Notes: generated from the sequence alone by a model not told the origin. 64,000 nt of DNA from MED-G105 sp965263305 (GCA_965263305.1 OZ253666.1:2666001-2730000), one strand, 5' to 3'. Positions 9,588 to 19,099 are shown, counted from the first letter of the stretch. Translations and numbers: made by a program.

Positions 9588-10670
9588 ATGACGAATACAT
9601 TACGATTAGTGGAGGCGGACGGCGTGGATAAGAAAAAAGCTCTAGATGCAGCGATTGCACAAATCGACAAGGCGTTTGGCAAAGGCTCCTTGATGAAACT
9701 TGGCGATCGGGAAGTCATCGATATTGAGGCTGTTTCCACGGGGTCCCTTGGTCTTGATATCGCGTTGGGCATTGGCGGTTTGCCGCGGGGGCGCATTGTT
9801 GAAATTTATGGACCGGAGAGCTCCGGGAAAACGACGCTAGCTCTTCACTGCCTTGCCGAGGCGCAGAAACTCGGCGGGGTTGTCGCCTTTGTTGATGCAG
9901 AGCATGCGCTGGACCCGATTTATGCGCAAAAATTGGGCGTAAACGTTGATGATCTTTTGATTTCTCAGCCCGATACGGGCGAACAGGCGCTTGAAATTGC
10001 CGATACGCTGGTGCGTTCCGGCGCTGTTGATGTGATGGTCATTGATTCTGTTGCGGCGCTCACGCCGCGGGCGGAATTGGAAGGGGAAATGGGAGACAGT
10101 CTACCTGGCTTGCAGGCGCGATTGATGAGCCAGGCATTGCGCAAATTGACGGGCTCAATCTCAAAGTCCAATACGCTGGTGATCTTTATCAATCAGATCC
10201 GCATGAAAATCGGCGTCATGTTTGGGTCACCAGAGACGACCACGGGGGGCAACGCCCTGAAATTCTATTCTTCTGTTCGTCTTGATATTCGTCGCACCGG
10301 CGCCATTAAGGCTCGCGATGAGGTGGTCGGCAATTCCACGCGTGTGAAAGTCGTCAAGAACAAGGTCGCTCCGCCATTCCGGCAGGTGGAGTTTGATATC
10401 ATGTACGGGGAAGGGATCTCCTATGTCGGGGAGATCGTCGATCTTGGCGTGAAAGCGGGCATTGTTGAAAAGTCCGGCTCCTGGTTCTCCTATGACGGAG
10501 AAAGAATTGGCCAAGGGCGCGAAAACGCTAAGCAGTATCTGAAGGACCATCCGGAAATGGCCCAGAAGATTGATCGGGCTGTGCGTGCGAATGCCGGTCT
10601 CGTCGCGGAGGAAATGTTGGTGGGGGAAGACACTGGCGACGATGATTTGGACGAAGCGCTCGAGGCGTAA
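9588..10670 (+). CDS. recA: Recombinase RecA
   Basis: RecA is the ATP-dependent strand-exchange protein of homologous recombination and co-protease for LexA. The 360-residue protein has Walker A GPESSGKT at residues 75-82, the Walker B region MVIDSVAAL and the conserved NQIRMKIGVMFG loop. The C-terminus is acidic (DDDLDEALEA), as usual. A GGAGG sequence lies about 11 bases before the ATG. A LexA box 165 bases upstream indicates SOS induction. The gene precedes a small VOC-fold gene and alaS, an arrangement common in alphaproteobacteria. Confidence 0.98.
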   Translation: MTNTLRLVEADGVDKKKALDAAIAQIDKAFGKGSLMKLGDREVIDIEAVSTGSLGLDIALGIGGLPRGRIVEIYGPESSGKTTLALHCLAEAQKLGGVVAFVDAEHALDPIYAQKLGVNVDDLLISQPDTGEQALEIADTLVRSGAVDVMVIDSVAALTPRAELEGEMGDSLPGLQARLMSQALRKLTGSISKSNTLVIFINQIRMKIGVMFGSPETTTGGNALKFYSSVRLDIRRTGAIKARDEVVGNSTRVKVVKNKVAPPFRQVEFDIMYGEGISYVGEIVDLGVKAGIVEKSGSWFSYDGERIGQGRENAKQYLKDHPEMAQKIDRAVRANAGLVAEEMLVGEDTGDDDLDEALEA

Positions 10671-10701
10671 CGTCTCATCGCTTGAGCCGTGTCTTAAAGG
10701 G

Positions 10702-10717
10702 AACTCACTGAGTTTTT
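10702..10717 (+). terminator. Weak hairpin with T-run after recA
   Basis: AACTC (10702-10706) pairs with GAGTT (10710-10714) around a 3-base loop, and the T-run at 10713-10717 overlaps its end. The stem is short, so it may only partly terminate recA transcripts. Confidence 0.3.
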
Positions 10718-10850
10718 GCGTCGCAGGTTGTTCGCTTGATATAAAAGTAGCGTTTACCTTTCTGCCATGCGCTCTCAAAGGCGCGCCATATCGAAACCGG
10801 CGACGGCCGTCCTTATTCAGGATAGAGCTCGCTCTTTTAGGAGATAGACG

Positions 10851-11225
10851 ATGATTGGCTACATCACCCTTGGGACGAATGATCTTGATAAGGCGGCGGC
10901 GTTTTACGATGCGCTGCTCTCCGATATCGGCGCGAAGCGCATGATGGAAGCCGACGATTTTATCGCCTGGAACACTGGCCCTGGCGCGCCGGCGATCTCG
11001 GTCATCAAACCCCATGACGGAAAAGCCGCCACGGTTGGCAATGGGGTGATGGCGGCCATCATTGTCGATTCAACCGATAAAGTTGATGCGCTCTACAAAA
11101 AAGCGATTGAGTTAGGCGGCGTATGCGAAGGGCCTGCGGGCCCCCGCGGTGATGGCTTTTATGCTGGTTATTTCCGCGATCTCGATGGCAATAAGCTGAA
11201 CGCGTTTTGCATGACCAAGGGATGA
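10851..11225 (+). CDS. VOC (glyoxalase/bleomycin-resistance fold) family protein
   Basis: This 124-residue single-module protein has the VOC pattern: an opening MIGYITLGTNDLDKAAAFY and a closing GYFRDLDGNKLNAFC. The usual metal ligands look absent. The first-strand His is replaced (GYITLG), and the Glu that follows DPDGN in metal-binding members is Asn here. It is therefore unlikely to be a classical glyoxalase I. Close relatives, annotated only as VOC family protein, are widespread in proteobacteria. A GGAGATAG ribosome-binding sequence precedes the ATG. It lies between recA and alaS on the same strand; its function is unknown. Confidence 0.8.
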   Translation: MIGYITLGTNDLDKAAAFYDALLSDIGAKRMMEADDFIAWNTGPGAPAISVIKPHDGKAATVGNGVMAAIIVDSTDKVDALYKKAIELGGVCEGPAGPRGDGFYAGYFRDLDGNKLNAFCMTKG

Positions 11226-11593
11226 TCGGCGTAAACGCCCCCCTCTATTGTCAGTCGAGCAATTGAGATCGATGGGCCGATAGGCGATCAGGGTATCGCG
11301 TCGAGGCGACGAAGTTGCTCTGGCGCGATGAGGGTTTGGCGGCGTTTTACCGGGAATTCTCCGCAAAAGCGCCTGCGACTGGACGGCGGGGACCGCCCTG
11401 ATTACATAGCCTTTCCAAAAATGTTTGACGAGACGATTGTCCGCGATTAACGGCGCCCAAAAACGACGGGCGCCGGGATAGCAAAGCGTGTTCGGATTTC
11501 GATGATCCATTGAAGCGCTGATCTATAGCGGTATCGGTATCCGACAACATCATCGCGACGCCGTAAAAGGTGAGAGATAGGTCAACCAATATC
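11226..11593. other. Intergenic region upstream of alaS
   Basis: This 368-base region has no credible coding sequence on either strand. One perfect 7-bp hairpin is visible: GGCGCCC at 11452-11458 and GGGCGCC at 11468-11474, with a 9-base loop and no T-run. The alaS promoter should lie here, but I could not fix -35/-10 elements. Confidence 0.55.
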
Positions 11594-14269
11594 ATGACGT
11601 CACTGAAGGATATCCGCAGCGCATTCCTGGAATTTTACGGCGGGCGGGATCACCATATCGCGCCATCGGCGCCGCTTGTGCCGCAAAACGATCCGACGCT
11701 TTTGTTTGTGAACGCCGGCATGGTCCCGTTCAAAAACGTTTTCACCGGCGCTGAAAAACGCGGCTACGCCCGCGCGACCTCATCGCAGAAATGCGTCCGC
11801 GCCGGCGGGAAGCACAATGATCTTGATAATGTCGGGTACACAGCGCGCCATCACACCTTCTTTGAAATGTTGGGCAATTTCTCCTTTGGCGATTACTTCA
11901 AGGAAGAGGCGATTCTATCCGCTTGGACCCTGGTAACGGGTGAATTCGGATTGCCGGCCGATAAACTGCTCGTCACCGTCTATCATACCGACGACGAAGC
12001 CTTTGATCTATGGCGCAAAATTTCCGGCCTTCCAGAAGAGCGCATTATTCGTATCCCAACCCATGACAATTTCTGGGAGATGGGTGATACTGGCCCTTGT
12101 GGTCCGTGCTCGGAGATTTTCTTTGATCATGGGGCAGATATTTGGGGCGGCCCACCAGGGTCCCCGGAAGAAGACGGCGATCGATTTATTGAAATTTGGA
12201 ACCTTGTCTTCATGCAATTTGAAAAGCATGGGGACGGATCGCGCACCGATTTACCGCGCCCGTCCATTGATACAGGGATGGGGTTGGAGCGCATTGCGGC
12301 GGTGATGCAAGGGGTTCACGACAATTACGATGTCGATCTTTTTCAGACCATCATGCGCGCCAGTGTCGATCTGACCGGGCGTGCAGCCACGGGCGACGAC
12401 GCGACGGCTCACCGCGTGCTGGCCGATCATTTGCGGGCAAGTTCATTCCTGATCGCGGATGGCGTCACCCCGTCCAATGAAGGGCGTGGATATGTCTTAA
12501 GACGGATCATGCGCCGCGCTATGCGGTATGCTCATTTCTTGGGCGCTAAGGATCCGCTGATGCACCGGTTGGCGCCAGTCTTGGCCGATGAAATGGGCGG
12601 CGCTTTCCCCGAATTGGTCCGTGCAGCGCCTTTAATCAACGAAACCTTGTTGCGCGAAGAAGAGAAATTCAAATCCCTTCTCGATCGCGGGATGAAGCTA
12701 CTGGACGAAGAAACAAAAGATTTGGAAGAAGGCGAGGCCTTGTCCGGCGCCGCCGCGTTCAAGCTTTACGACACGTTCGGTTTTCCCATCGATTTGACCC
12801 AAGACGCCCTGCGCCGCCAAGGCCTAAGTGTCGACGTTGAGGGGTTCGATGCCGCGATGGCCGCGCAAAAAGCCGCCGCGCGCGCCGCCTGGGCGGGGTC
12901 CGGCGATGCAGCTGACGAAAAGTTATGGTTTGAAATCCGCGAGGATGTCGGCGCAACCGAATTCCTAGGCTATGTGCATGATACCGCCGAGGGCGTGGTG
13001 CAAGCCATCGTGCGCGGCGGGCAAAGTGTGAATAATGCTGACGCTGGCGACGAAGTAGAGGTGATCTTCAGCCAGACGCCGTTCTACGCCGAGGCTGGCG
13101 GTCAAGTTGGTGATGTTGGGATCATCACAAATGACAGCACCCTCCGCCTGCAAATTAACGATGTAAAGAAACGCGGCGGCGCCCTTCACGGCCATATCGG
13201 GGTAATGGAGGCTGGCGTTCTGAAAGTTGGCGATGCGGTCAAACTCTCAATTGATGTTGCGCGCCGCGATGAAACCCGCGCAAACCATTCGGCGACCCAT
13301 CTCCTCCATCAGGCTCTGCGTGATACCCTTGGCGATCACGTCGTCCAGAAGGGCTCTTTGGTTGCCCATGATCGGCTGCGTTTCGATTTCTCTCACCAGG
13401 AAGCGGTCAAACCCGAAGAGATTAGCCGCATCGAACAACAGGTGAACCAGGTCATTCGTCAGAATACGGGCGTTGAAACGCGCGTCATGGCCTATGATGA
13501 CGCGATTGACGCTGGCGCCGTGGCGTTGTTCGGCGAAAAATATGGCGACGATGTGCGGGTTCTCTCGATGGGGAATCCGTTTGCGCCCCCTGCAAACGAT
13601 GGAGGTGGCGAGGATAAAGCGTATTCTGTCGAGTTATGCGGCGGCACCCATGTGCGTCGCGTAGGCGATATCGCGCTTTTCAAAATTATCGGCGAGGGCG
13701 CCGTGTCCTCTGGTGTAAGGCGTATCGAGGCGTTAACGGGCGAAGCAGCGCGTCTGTACCTTGAAGGCCAGGCGGCCATTGTCCGTGCGGCGGCTGATGC
13801 GGTGAAGACGACGCCCGGTGAACTGGCCGACCGCGTCGCCGCATTGTTAGCGGAGCGTAAAAAGCTAGAACGTGATTTAGCCGATGCAAAAAAGCAGTTG
13901 GCGCTAGGCGGGGGCGGTAAAAGCAACGACGACGATGTCATCGAGGTCAATGGCGTGAAGTTCATCGGGCGTGTTCTTGACGGTGTTCAGCCTAAGGATC
14001 TTCGCAGCCTGATCGACCAGGCCAAGCAAAAAATGGGCGAAGGCGTCGCCGCTTTTGTGTCCGTCAATGATGGCAAGGCCGCCCTCGCGGTTGGCGTGAC
14101 CGACGGGGTGCAAGCGCAGCTGTCGGCCGTGGATCTTGTTCGCGTTGGCGCCGCAGCCATCGGTGGCAAAGGCGGGGGCGGTCGGGCCGATATGGCCCAG
14201 GCCGGCGGCCCCGATGTTGACAATGCGCCTGAGGCCATCAAGGCGATCCAAGACGCGATGGCTAGGTGA
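11594..14269 (+). CDS. alaS: Alanine-tRNA ligase
   Basis: AlaRS charges tRNA-Ala and edits mis-charged Ser/Gly. The protein has 891 residues from the ATG at 11594, which gives the standard N-terminus beginning MTSLKDIRSAFLEFY. The frame opens 8 codons earlier without family support. The class II aminoacylation core comes first (about 1-460). The editing domain has the zinc-site motifs HSATH at 565-569 and CGGTH at 682-686. The C-terminal C-Ala domain has glycine-rich turns (GGKGGGGRADMAQAGG). Its stop overlaps the era start by 4 bases (GTGA), so the two are probably translationally coupled. Confidence 0.97.
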   Translation: MTSLKDIRSAFLEFYGGRDHHIAPSAPLVPQNDPTLLFVNAGMVPFKNVFTGAEKRGYARATSSQKCVRAGGKHNDLDNVGYTARHHTFFEMLGNFSFGDYFKEEAILSAWTLVTGEFGLPADKLLVTVYHTDDEAFDLWRKISGLPEERIIRIPTHDNFWEMGDTGPCGPCSEIFFDHGADIWGGPPGSPEEDGDRFIEIWNLVFMQFEKHGDGSRTDLPRPSIDTGMGLERIAAVMQGVHDNYDVDLFQTIMRASVDLTGRAATGDDATAHRVLADHLRASSFLIADGVTPSNEGRGYVLRRIMRRAMRYAHFLGAKDPLMHRLAPVLADEMGGAFPELVRAAPLINETLLREEEKFKSLLDRGMKLLDEETKDLEEGEALSGAAAFKLYDTFGFPIDLTQDALRRQGLSVDVEGFDAAMAAQKAAARAAWAGSGDAADEKLWFEIREDVGATEFLGYVHDTAEGVVQAIVRGGQSVNNADAGDEVEVIFSQTPFYAEAGGQVGDVGIITNDSTLRLQINDVKKRGGALHGHIGVMEAGVLKVGDAVKLSIDVARRDETRANHSATHLLHQALRDTLGDHVVQKGSLVAHDRLRFDFSHQEAVKPEEISRIEQQVNQVIRQNTGVETRVMAYDDAIDAGAVALFGEKYGDDVRVLSMGNPFAPPANDGGGEDKAYSVELCGGTHVRRVGDIALFKIIGEGAVSSGVRRIEALTGEAARLYLEGQAAIVRAAADAVKTTPGELADRVAALLAERKKLERDLADAKKQLALGGGGKSNDDDVIEVNGVKFIGRVLDGVQPKDLRSLIDQAKQKMGEGVAAFVSVNDGKAALAVGVTDGVQAQLSAVDLVRVGAAAIGGKGGGGRADMAQAGGPDVDNAPEAIKAIQDAMAR

Positions 14270-15255
14270 TCACTTTGTCTCAACCTCAAGACGACGCCCA
14301 AGACAACGCAGGGAACAACCCCCAAGCAACTCGATGCGGTGTGATCGCGGTGATTGGCGCGCCGAATGCCGGGAAATCGACCCTGGTGAATGCGCTCGTC
14401 GGCGCGAAAGTCTCCATCGTCACGCATAAAGTCCAGACCACGCGCGCACGCGTGCGCGGCGTTTTTACGGCGGGAACTGATCAATTTGTCTTTATCGACA
14501 CGCCCGGCATTTTTGCGCCCCGCCGGCGCTTAGATCGCGCCATGGTCGCGGCCGCCTGGGATGGGCTCGCCGGGGCGGATGTCGCGCTCATTCTTGTTGA
14601 CGCGCCGGCGATGGCGGCCGCATCGGCCGGTGCGCCCAAAGGGGCGTCTATCAAGGCTGCGAAAGACACAAAAGCAATCATAGAATCTTTGCAAAGCCCC
14701 GCCGCGAAGAACCTGCTCGTCTTGAACAAGATTGACCGTCTGCCGCGCGCGCAATTGTTATCACTCATCGCCGAGTTAAATGATTTGGGTGATTTTGCCG
14801 ATACATTGCTTGTTTCAGCGGAGCGGGGCGATGGGCTCGATGACTTGAAGGCTCTTCTCGCCAGCAAATTACCAGAAGGGCCATGGCTCTATCCCGAAGA
14901 TCAGTTATCGGATATTTCCGACCGGCTATTGGCGGCTGAAATCACGAGGGAAAAGCTGTACTTACGGCTCCATGAGGAATTGCCCTACCAGTTGACTGTT
15001 GAAACAACCGGTTGGTCATCAACGCCAAAAGGCGTCCGGATTGAGCAGACGGTTTTTGTCGCCCGCGACAGCCATAAACCCATCGTCATCGGCAAAAACG
15101 GGGCGACGTTGAAAGATATTGGCACCGCGGCGCGGCTCGATATCGCCGAGCAAATTGGCGAGGCGGTTCATTTATCTCTTCACGTCTCAGTTCGGGAAAA
15201 TTGGGCGGAAGAGCGGGCGCGTTATCGCGAAATTGGCCTCGATATCGTGGACTGA
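14266..15255 (+). CDS. era: GTPase Era, 16S rRNA-binding ribosome assembly factor
   Basis: Era binds the 3' end of 16S rRNA during small-subunit maturation. The protein has 329 residues with G1 GAPNAGKS at 31-38, a switch region VQTTRARVRG, DTPG, and NKID in G4. A C-terminal KH domain contains VIGKNGATLKDIG. It starts with GTG inside the alaS stop (4-base overlap). An insertion of about 15 residues rich in Ala/Gly/Ser lies between the DTPG and NKID regions (near residues 118-138), a likely surface loop. The first 23 residues form an extra polar N-terminal tail. It converges with the CoA-transferase gene. Confidence 0.95.
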   Translation: MITLSQPQDDAQDNAGNNPQATRCGVIAVIGAPNAGKSTLVNALVGAKVSIVTHKVQTTRARVRGVFTAGTDQFVFIDTPGIFAPRRRLDRAMVAAAWDGLAGADVALILVDAPAMAAASAGAPKGASIKAAKDTKAIIESLQSPAAKNLLVLNKIDRLPRAQLLSLIAELNDLGDFADTLLVSAERGDGLDDLKALLASKLPEGPWLYPEDQLSDISDRLLAAEITREKLYLRLHEELPYQLTVETTGWSSTPKGVRIEQTVFVARDSHKPIVIGKNGATLKDIGTAARLDIAEQIGEAVHLSLHVSVRENWAEERARYREIGLDIVD

Positions 15256-15264
15256 TCAGCAGCG

Positions 15265-15290
15265 GCGGACAGCATTCCATGCTGTGCCGC
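15265..15290. terminator. Hairpin between convergent era and CoA-transferase genes
   Basis: ACAGCAT (15269-15275) and ATGCTGT (15279-15285) pair around TCC. The stem extends through GCGG and CCGC with one bulged G. It lies exactly between two convergent stops, as a bidirectional terminator would, but no T-run is present. Confidence 0.45.
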
Positions 15291-15301
15291 GCCGAGAGTG
15301 A

Positions 15302-17812
15302 TCAGTTCGGTAAATAGTTTTCAGACCAACTGATACTGACATCGCCGGAGCTGATCATGGTTTGAATATCGTGGTTGGAATAGCCAAACGCTCTTAGAAT
15401 CTCGAGCGTAGAATCACCATATTTCTCAGGCGCCGCCACGGCGTAGATTGTACTATCTGTCGGCCGGATCGCACACGGATCAAATTGCGTGACGATATAG
15501 CCGCTCGGGTGGTGTTCATAAGTCGTATAAGAAAAACTACCGCCCGTGATACCCGGCGTCTCATCGACGGGGCGTTGGTTCGCCTCGCGTTGATTTTCAA
15601 TATTGTCGCAAATGCACAGAGCGACATCCCTTTCGATAAACAGATCGACCCATTCCTGCGCGGGCTTCTGTTTAAATTTCTCCACGAGGAAGGCCTCCAG
15701 GTTTTCTGATGGAACGCTGCTGACGCCAGTAAAGTCGGCGATATCGTTCAACGCTGGAAGGTCGTTTTCGTAAGCGTTCAGAAAGATGGTTTGGCCGTCT
15801 TTTGCGCCGTATAAACGACGCAACGGATCGAAGCCCCGAACAAAACGCCCGGCTGGTTCGTCAAAAGGGCCGCGCCCCTCGTAATCATGGGCGTAGGGGA
15901 TTTGCAACAAACCAGAAAGCGCGGAAAGGGAGGTTGCGATTTGTCGGTCCTCGCCACCTTGGTATTTGTGGTGTAATAGCGCGGCCACACCCAGGGCGGC
16001 GGCGAAGCCGCACATTACATCAATGGTGCCAACGTGAGCGTGTTCTTCCGGCGTGCGTGGGCCGCCGCCAAATCGGGTCATAACACCGGTGGTTGCTTGG
16101 ACAAGATCATCATAGCCGAGATAATCTGAACGGGGCCCGCGCATTGGCCCGCCGAAACAGTCAAGCCGACAAAAGATAACGTCCGGGTTGATTTCTCTTA
16201 AGTCATCAATACCAAGATTATATTGGCGTGCTTGGCGGTCGGGCGTATTCCAAATAATAACGTCGACGGACTTAATCAGTTTTTTCAAAAGCGCCCGCCC
16301 GCGCGGGGTTCGTATGTCGCCGAGGATCGACTTTTTACCCCGCATATGGGTGAGCCCATACCCGATCGTATTCCAGCAATCATAAAAGGGCGTCGCCGGA
16401 TCAAGTTTAATGACTTCGGCGCCAAAGCGCGCCAAGAACGACGCCGAATGGGGGCCTGCGATAACGTTGCATAAATCTAGAATTCTCACACCATCGAGCC
16501 ATCCCCCTTCTGTGCCCGAGGAGATCGCTAGGAGCGGTACCGGTGGTTCTTCCTGCAACAGTGTTAGCGCGTCTTCAAAACTCGCCTCGCGGCGGGGCGA
16601 TGGAGCAGGGTGGTCGTATTCTTCCTTTTCAATCCACACCATCGGCCCTGGTTGGATCATCGATCCCAACACCGGATCTTCAACCCTGGTCATTAAACCG
16701 GCGGCGTGGGCATGTTTGTCATGCACCCATTCTTCCATGCTGCGGTGAGCGGCACCCGGGAACCGCCCTTCGCCAAACAGTTTCTCCCATTCCCAAGCCG
16801 TCTTGGTCAGGAATTTTTCTTTCATACGCTCGGCGATTTTGGTCGCCCAGTTTCTCGGCAAGGGATAAACCCCAAGCGATGCCTCAGAGGCCCAATATTC
16901 CGTTGATTGATAGGTATCGGGTTCTTCGCGCAACCCTTCGGCGACTAACCCATCATAGAGGCCCATTTTTTCAAGGCACCGGCGGGCGTGTTCTTTATGG
17001 CTAGGGCAAACCACATAGAACATGCGGCCATCCTTGCACTCATAGCTGCGAAAAAATGGGTCTAACAAATCTTGCAGGTCGTCATAGCTGACATCCATCG
17101 GTTCGTCATTGCTGCGACGCCGTTCGATTTCTTTTTCGCGTTGGGTTTTATATCGCTCTGGGTAATCCTCGATATAGATTGAGTTGTAGCTGAGCCCCTC
17201 CATCACCGCGGAGGAGATTGGCACTTCAATATGGTCTCCACACCCCGTTTTATTTCGTGCCTGTAGGGCAAGGGCGACGGACGCCGTCGCCATAATCGCG
17301 CCGTAAGCAGAAGAAATAGGCAATGCTGTAAACGTTGGATTGATGCCCATCAATATACGGTTCAGGCCCATATCCGTGAAAATGCCAGACGCCGCGGCGA
17401 TAATACTCTCAAATGCCCGCCAATCCCGGCGAAGTTCGTCCGTTGATGCGAAGCCCGGCAGGGAGGCCGTGATGAGGGAGGGGCGTTCCTCCCGCAAGGC
17501 TCTTAAGTCTAGGCCCAGGCGTTTCATCACGCCCGGCCTAAAATTCTCAATCACAATGTCGGCGTGATTGATCAGCTGATGGGCTCTGTCGTTATCGTCA
17601 GCATCTTTCAAATTGAGACGAATACAGTGTTTATTTCGATTCAGCGTAGCGTTTGCCGGGTGCTGCCAGCGTGGTCCTTCCGGTGGGTCAATGTGGATGA
17701 CCCGCGCGCCAAGATCCCCAAGGATCATGCTGACGGCGGGGCCGGCGATGTATTGGCCGAAGTCAATCACGTTCACGCCCTTCAACGGCGCTGCAGCATG
17801 ATCGGGCGACAT
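15302..17812 (-). CDS. Tandem-domain class III (CaiB/BaiF) acyl-CoA transferase, possibly DddD-like
   Basis: This 836-residue protein has two CaiB/BaiF modules in one chain. Module 1 (about 10-410) has GVNVIDFGQYIAGP near its start; module 2 (about 440-830) has GVRILDLCNVIAGP. In this family an Asp forms the acyl-anhydride intermediate. Module 2 keeps it (GYDDLVQA, D568/D569), while module 1 has AFESIIAA at the same place, so only the second half looks catalytic. Two-module enzymes of about this length include DddD, which converts dimethylsulfoniopropionate to DMS and 3-hydroxypropionate-CoA. Others act on steroid or carnitine-type acids. The surrounding betaine genes make a zwitterionic substrate attractive, but none of the usual ddd neighbours is adjacent. 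I am confident of the family and unsure of the substrate. Confidence 0.8.
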   Translation of the reverse strand: MSPDHAAAPLKGVNVIDFGQYIAGPAVSMILGDLGARVIHIDPPEGPRWQHPANATLNRNKHCIRLNLKDADDNDRAHQLINHADIVIENFRPGVMKRLGLDLRALREERPSLITASLPGFASTDELRRDWRAFESIIAAASGIFTDMGLNRILMGINPTFTALPISSAYGAIMATASVALALQARNKTGCGDHIEVPISSAVMEGLSYNSIYIEDYPERYKTQREKEIERRRSNDEPMDVSYDDLQDLLDPFFRSYECKDGRMFYVVCPSHKEHARRCLEKMGLYDGLVAEGLREEPDTYQSTEYWASEASLGVYPLPRNWATKIAERMKEKFLTKTAWEWEKLFGEGRFPGAAHRSMEEWVHDKHAHAAGLMTRVEDPVLGSMIQPGPMVWIEKEEYDHPAPSPRREASFEDALTLLQEEPPVPLLAISSGTEGGWLDGVRILDLCNVIAGPHSASFLARFGAEVIKLDPATPFYDCWNTIGYGLTHMRGKKSILGDIRTPRGRALLKKLIKSVDVIIWNTPDRQARQYNLGIDDLREINPDVIFCRLDCFGGPMRGPRSDYLGYDDLVQATTGVMTRFGGGPRTPEEHAHVGTIDVMCGFAAALGVAALLHHKYQGGEDRQIATSLSALSGLLQIPYAHDYEGRGPFDEPAGRFVRGFDPLRRLYGAKDGQTIFLNAYENDLPALNDIADFTGVSSVPSENLEAFLVEKFKQKPAQEWVDLFIERDVALCICDNIENQREANQRPVDETPGITGGSFSYTTYEHHPSGYIVTQFDPCAIRPTDSTIYAVAAPEKYGDSTLEILRAFGYSNHDIQTMISSGDVSISWSENYLPN

Positions 17813-18044
17813 AGGCGACTCCAGATTTGGGGGGTGTTCTGAATCAACTGTCCTAAATGATGCATCTAGTTCGCACTGACACTAATATAATTTTAGCGAC
17901 CGTAAATACAAAAATTCATACCCTGGGCGGGTGTTAACGGTCACGCGGTTTTAAGTGCTCTGAGGCTGTGTGTGTTGGGCGCGGCCGACTATCGCGCCGA
18001 CGCCGCTTTTGCCGAGGGGCGCCCGTCTTGGACTACGGGCCGGC

Positions 18045-18938
18045 CTACGCCAAGCCGTTTTGGCGCTTGGCGGCGGTTAAGGTGTTCTGCATGAGCATAG
18101 CGATGGTCATCGGGCCGACGCCTCCTGGTACGGGGGTGATGGCGCCAGCGACGGCCGACGCCCCATGAAAATCAACATCGCCGACCAACTTCGTTTTGCC
18201 ATCGCCTTTTTCCGGCGCGGGCACGCGGTTGATGCCAACGTCAATCACCGTGGCGCCGGGTTTTATCCAATCGCCCTTAATCATCTCTGGCCGACCGACC
18301 GCTGCGACGACAATATCCGCCGTTTTAACCAAACTCGGCAGGTCCTTCGTGCGGCTATGGGCGATGGTGACGGTGCCATTGTCCCCCAAGAAAAGTTGAG
18401 CGGCCGGTTTGCCGACAATATTCGACCGTCCGACAACAACGACGTTTAATCCGGACAGGTCTTCGCCCAATTCTTCTTTGGCCAACAGCAAAGATCCCGC
18501 GGGCGTACAGGGGATCAGCGCCGTTTCGGTGTCGCCGGCGCCAAGCCGGCCAACGTTAACGGGGTGAAAACCATCCACATCCTTTTCCGGTAGAATGAGT
18601 TCGATGATTTTGGATTCGTCGATGTGGTCCGGCAAGGGGAGTTGCACCAAAATGCCATTGACCGACGGGTCAGCATTTAGCGCCTCAACGATCTCGATGA
18701 GTTCGTCCTCGGGGGTGTTAGACGCCAGCGTTTTTTGGATAGAAGCGAAGCCAATTTTTTCCGCCATCTTGCCTTTGCTGCGCACATAGACGGCGCTTGC
18801 CGGGTCATCGCCAACCAACACGACAGCGAGACACGGCGGCGCGCCGACCTTCTCGATATAGGCGCTCGTCTCGCGGGCGAGATTGTCCGTTATTCTGGCG
18901 GCGACCGCCTTGCCATCAATCAGTGTCGCGTTTGTCAT
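18045..18938 (-). CDS. folD: Bifunctional methylene-THF dehydrogenase / methenyl-THF cyclohydrolase FolD
   Basis: FolD interconverts 5,10-methylene-THF and 10-formyl-THF using NADP. I chose the ATG at 18938, which follows a GAGGG Shine-Dalgarno; the frame opens 16 codons earlier without support. The 297-residue protein has the active-site motif YVRSK (Tyr51, Lys55), LVQLPLP, KDVDGFHP (Asp120, Asp122) and the C-terminal PGGVGPMTIAMLM. All catalytic residues are present, unlike the second FolD at 38737. It is transcribed away from the TetR-family gene, with a 34-bp palindrome in between, so it may share that operator. Its likely role beside the demethylases is oxidation of one-carbon units. Confidence 0.95.
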   Translation of the reverse strand: MTNATLIDGKAVAARITDNLARETSAYIEKVGAPPCLAVVLVGDDPASAVYVRSKGKMAEKIGFASIQKTLASNTPEDELIEIVEALNADPSVNGILVQLPLPDHIDESKIIELILPEKDVDGFHPVNVGRLGAGDTETALIPCTPAGSLLLAKEELGEDLSGLNVVVVGRSNIVGKPAAQLFLGDNGTVTIAHSRTKDLPSLVKTADIVVAAVGRPEMIKGDWIKPGATVIDVGINRVPAPEKGDGKTKLVGDVDFHGASAVAGAITPVPGGVGPMTIAMLMQNTLTAAKRQNGLA

Positions 18939-19013
18939 TCTGTCGCCCTCGTTATTGGTAAGCGCCGGTTTGTTCAACTTGAACAATTGACATGGAACGA
19001 AAGCCTCGTCTAG

Positions 19014-19047
19014 GCTTTTACTGACTAATCGATTAGTCAGTAAAAGC
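19014..19047. promoter_or_regulatory. 34-bp perfect palindrome, probable operator of the adjacent TetR regulator
   Basis: The left arm GCTTTTACTGACTAATC is followed directly by its exact reverse complement, a 34-base uninterrupted palindrome centred on TAATCGATTA. It lies 75 bases before folD and 52 bases before the chosen TetR-gene start, in the middle of the divergent promoter region. Position and symmetry fit autorepression by the TetR-family protein with co-control of folD. Confidence 0.8.
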
Positions 19048-19099
19048 TAGGCGGTCATTGGCCGGCTTTCTTAAGTTTTGCCTCGGGCCTGGCGGCCAT

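Noticed and set aside
10227..11015. 262-codon open frame antisense to recA
   Set aside because: It lies opposite recA and the VOC gene, has no recognisable motif and mirrors the codon bias of the real genes.
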